Source: Sphingomonas cavernae
Lineage (GTDB): Bacteria; Pseudomonadota; Alphaproteobacteria; Sphingomonadales; Sphingomonadaceae
Assembly (NCBI RefSeq): GCF_003590775.1
Contig: NZ_QYUM01000003.1
Coordinates: 1,304,501-1,368,500 of the forward strand
DNA: 64,000 nucleotides
Reading direction: 5' to 3'
Of the stretch, positions 62,850 through 64,000 are shown one piece after another. A model generated the notes under the pieces. The model was given only the letters and a program-made list of their open reading frames with translations. It ran no database searches and was not told the origin of the DNA. Made by a program: the position numbers and the translations under genes. Each line of letters begins with the position of its first letter. The first letter of the stretch is position 1.

Positions 62850-64000
62850 TTAACGGGTGTCGTCTGCCGTGAAACGGATTTCGCCCAGTATTTCCTCGCT
62901 ATGTTCTCCAAGCGTTGGCGTGGCCCCTGCGACGCCACCGGGCGTGCGTGAGAACCAGGTCGGTACGCCCGGGTATCGGACAGGACCGTGTTTGGTCTCG
63001 ACCGTCTCGAAAAAGCCGACCGCGTTCAGATGCGGGTTGTCGAAAAGCTCCTCGGGCGTTCGCAGCGGGGCGGCAGGGATGCCGAGTTCGCGCAGCAGAT
63101 CGAGCCATTCCTGCGTCGTGCGTTCAAGGAAGGTTTCGGCCAGCAGTCCGTAGACGCGGTCGATCTGCTTCGCGCGCGCCTCGAGCGTGGCCAGGTCGGG
63201 CCCAACCCAGGCGGGCTTCACGGCATTGACGAACAGCGTCCAGTGCTTGTCATTGTAGATAAGCGCGGAGACGTAGCCGTCCTTCGTGCGATATGGCTTG
63301 CGATTGGGCGCGACCACGCGCGGATAGCAGGCGGGGCCAAGCGGCGGGTTGAACATTGCGCCATTGGCGTGTTCGACGAGCATGAATGAGGCCATCGTCT
63401 CGAACATACCGACTTCGACTTCCTGCCCCTCGCCCGTCCGTTCGCGGTGGAACAGCGCCATGACCGTCGCGTAGAGAGAGGTCAGCCCCGCGACCTTGTC
63501 CGCGACGATCGTGCCGACGAAATTGGCCTCGCCCGTCAACATCTGCTGGACGGCGGGCAGCCCGCATTCGGCCTGGATCGTATCGTCATAGGCGGGCTGG
63601 TCGCGGTCGGGCCCGCGATGACCATAGCCATAGCAGTTGGTATAGACGATCGAAGGGTTGATCGCGGCGACCGCTTCATAGCTGAATCCCAGCCTGGCGA
63701 TCGCCTTGGCGCGCATCGAATGGATGAAGACATCGGCGTCCGCGATCAGCGCGCGCAAGGCAGCCTTGCCCTCGTCGCTCTGGAGGTCGAGGACGATGCT
63801 GCGCTTGCCGCGGTTCACATTGACGAACACGCCCGACATGCCCGGTTCGGGCGCGACCGAGATGAAGCGGGTATTGTCGCCCGCCGGCGGCTCGACCTTG
63901 ATCACATCGGCGCCCATGTCCGCCATGATCTGTGTCGCATAGGGACCCATCACCATGGCGGTGAGGTCGATGACGCGGACGCCGGCCATGGGGCCTTTGC
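62850..64000 (-). CDS. CaiB/BaiF (family III) CoA-transferase, 5' end outside window
   Basis: Family III CoA-transferase, at least 379 residues. GPYATQIMADMGADVIKVE near the N-terminus, predicted catalytic Asp in ADKVAGLTS, GEGQEVEVG and the usual C-terminal region (LRTPEELFDNPHLNAVGFFE). Reading continues upstream of the first internal ATG (63989) as KGP, the residues that commonly precede AGVRV in this family, so the true start is probably beyond base 64000. Third transferase of the window, in line with the MFS gene. Confidence 0.88.
   Translation of the reverse strand, partial: KGPMAGVRVIDLTAMVMGPYATQIMADMGADVIKVEPPAGDNTRFISVAPEPGMSGVFVNVNRGKRSIVLDLQSDEGKAALRALIADADVFIHSMRAKAIARLGFSYEAVAAINPSIVYTNCYGYGHRGPDRDQPAYDDTIQAECGLPAVQQMLTGEANFVGTIVADKVAGLTSLYATVMALFHRERTGEGQEVEVGMFETMASFMLVEHANGAMFNPPLGPACYPRVVAPNRKPYRTKDGYVSALIYNDKHWTLFVNAVKPAWVGPDLATLEARAKQIDRVYGLLAETFLERTTQEWLDLLRELGIPAAPLRTPEELFDNPHLNAVGFFETVETKHGPVRYPGVPTWFSRTPGGVAGATPTLGEHSEEILGEIRFTADDTR

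Overview
The window looks like part of a sphingomonad (alphaproteobacterial, Sphingomonadales) chromosome or megaplasmid. It is GC-rich, densely packed with ATGA/TGATG-type gene overlaps, carries large TonB-dependent receptors, an IS5/IS427-type insertion sequence and GC-rich intergenic hairpin repeats, and its gene families (KstD-like flavoenzymes, CaiB/BaiF CoA-transferases, paired acyl-CoA dehydrogenases, Rieske oxygenases) are typical of sphingomonad accessory catabolic regions. The assignment rests on gene content only. No rRNA, tRNA, CRISPR array, replication origin or prophage was seen, and no stretch longer than 300 bases lacks a gene or gene remnant.

Layout. 0–2.5 kb: a TetR–MFS–SDR unit on the minus strand, divergent from a LuxE-like/LuxC-like pair (2.6–5.4 kb) that would reduce a carboxylic acid or acyl group to an aldehyde. 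5.5–10.2 kb: plus-strand run of SDR, MFS, DUF1330 protein, alpha/beta hydrolase, class A acid phosphatase and a CMD-like protein. 10.4–13.0 kb: a degenerate TonB-dependent receptor fused at a deletion scar to the 3' remnant of a SnoaL-like gene. 13.0–18.1 kb: free-standing lipoyl-domain protein, Gfo/Idh/MocA oxidoreductase, then a MarR-controlled operon of phosphotransferase, acyl-CoA dehydrogenase and SDR that resembles the 4-hydroxyacyl-CoA phosphorylation route. 18.1–24.6 kb: intact TonB receptor, two AraC regulators and an unusual crotonase. 24.7–30.8 kb: fused indolepyruvate-type ferredoxin oxidoreductase, a second unusual crotonase and a KstD-like dehydrogenase. 30.85–31.70 kb: an insertion sequence with clean ends. 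32.1–40.3 kb: MDR reductase divergent from an operon of Rieske oxygenase, MaoC-type hydratase, acyl-CoA ligase, TPP-dependent E1 alpha/beta and a frameshifted hydrolase. 40.4–50.6 kb: secreted PKD-containing hydrolase, two heteromeric-looking acyl-CoA dehydrogenase pairs, Rieske ferredoxin, VOC protein, second KstD-like enzyme and SDR. 50.6–58.7 kb: minus-strand genes for an EthD protein, an LLM oxidoreductase, two CoA-transferases, Rieske oxygenase, amidohydrolase and a third Rieske oxygenase. 58.9–64 kb: 2Fe-2S ferredoxin, P450, SDR, MFS and a CoA-transferase running off the window.

Taken together the genes suggest uptake (TonB receptors, MFS), oxygenation (three Rieske terminal oxygenases, one P450, two ferredoxins, no ferredoxin reductase), CoA activation (ligase, CoA-transferases) and beta-oxidation-like shortening (acyl-CoA dehydrogenases, crotonases, MaoC, SDRs) of a hydrophobic carboxylated or alicyclic compound. 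KstD-like enzymes, P450 and paired dehydrogenases would fit a terpenoid or steroid-like substrate, but no extradiol ring-cleavage dioxygenase was found and the substrate cannot be named from sequence. The least explained parts are the luciferase-free LuxC/LuxE pair, the E1 dehydrogenase with a remote free lipoyl carrier but no E2/E3, and two crotonases that lack both hydratase glutamates.
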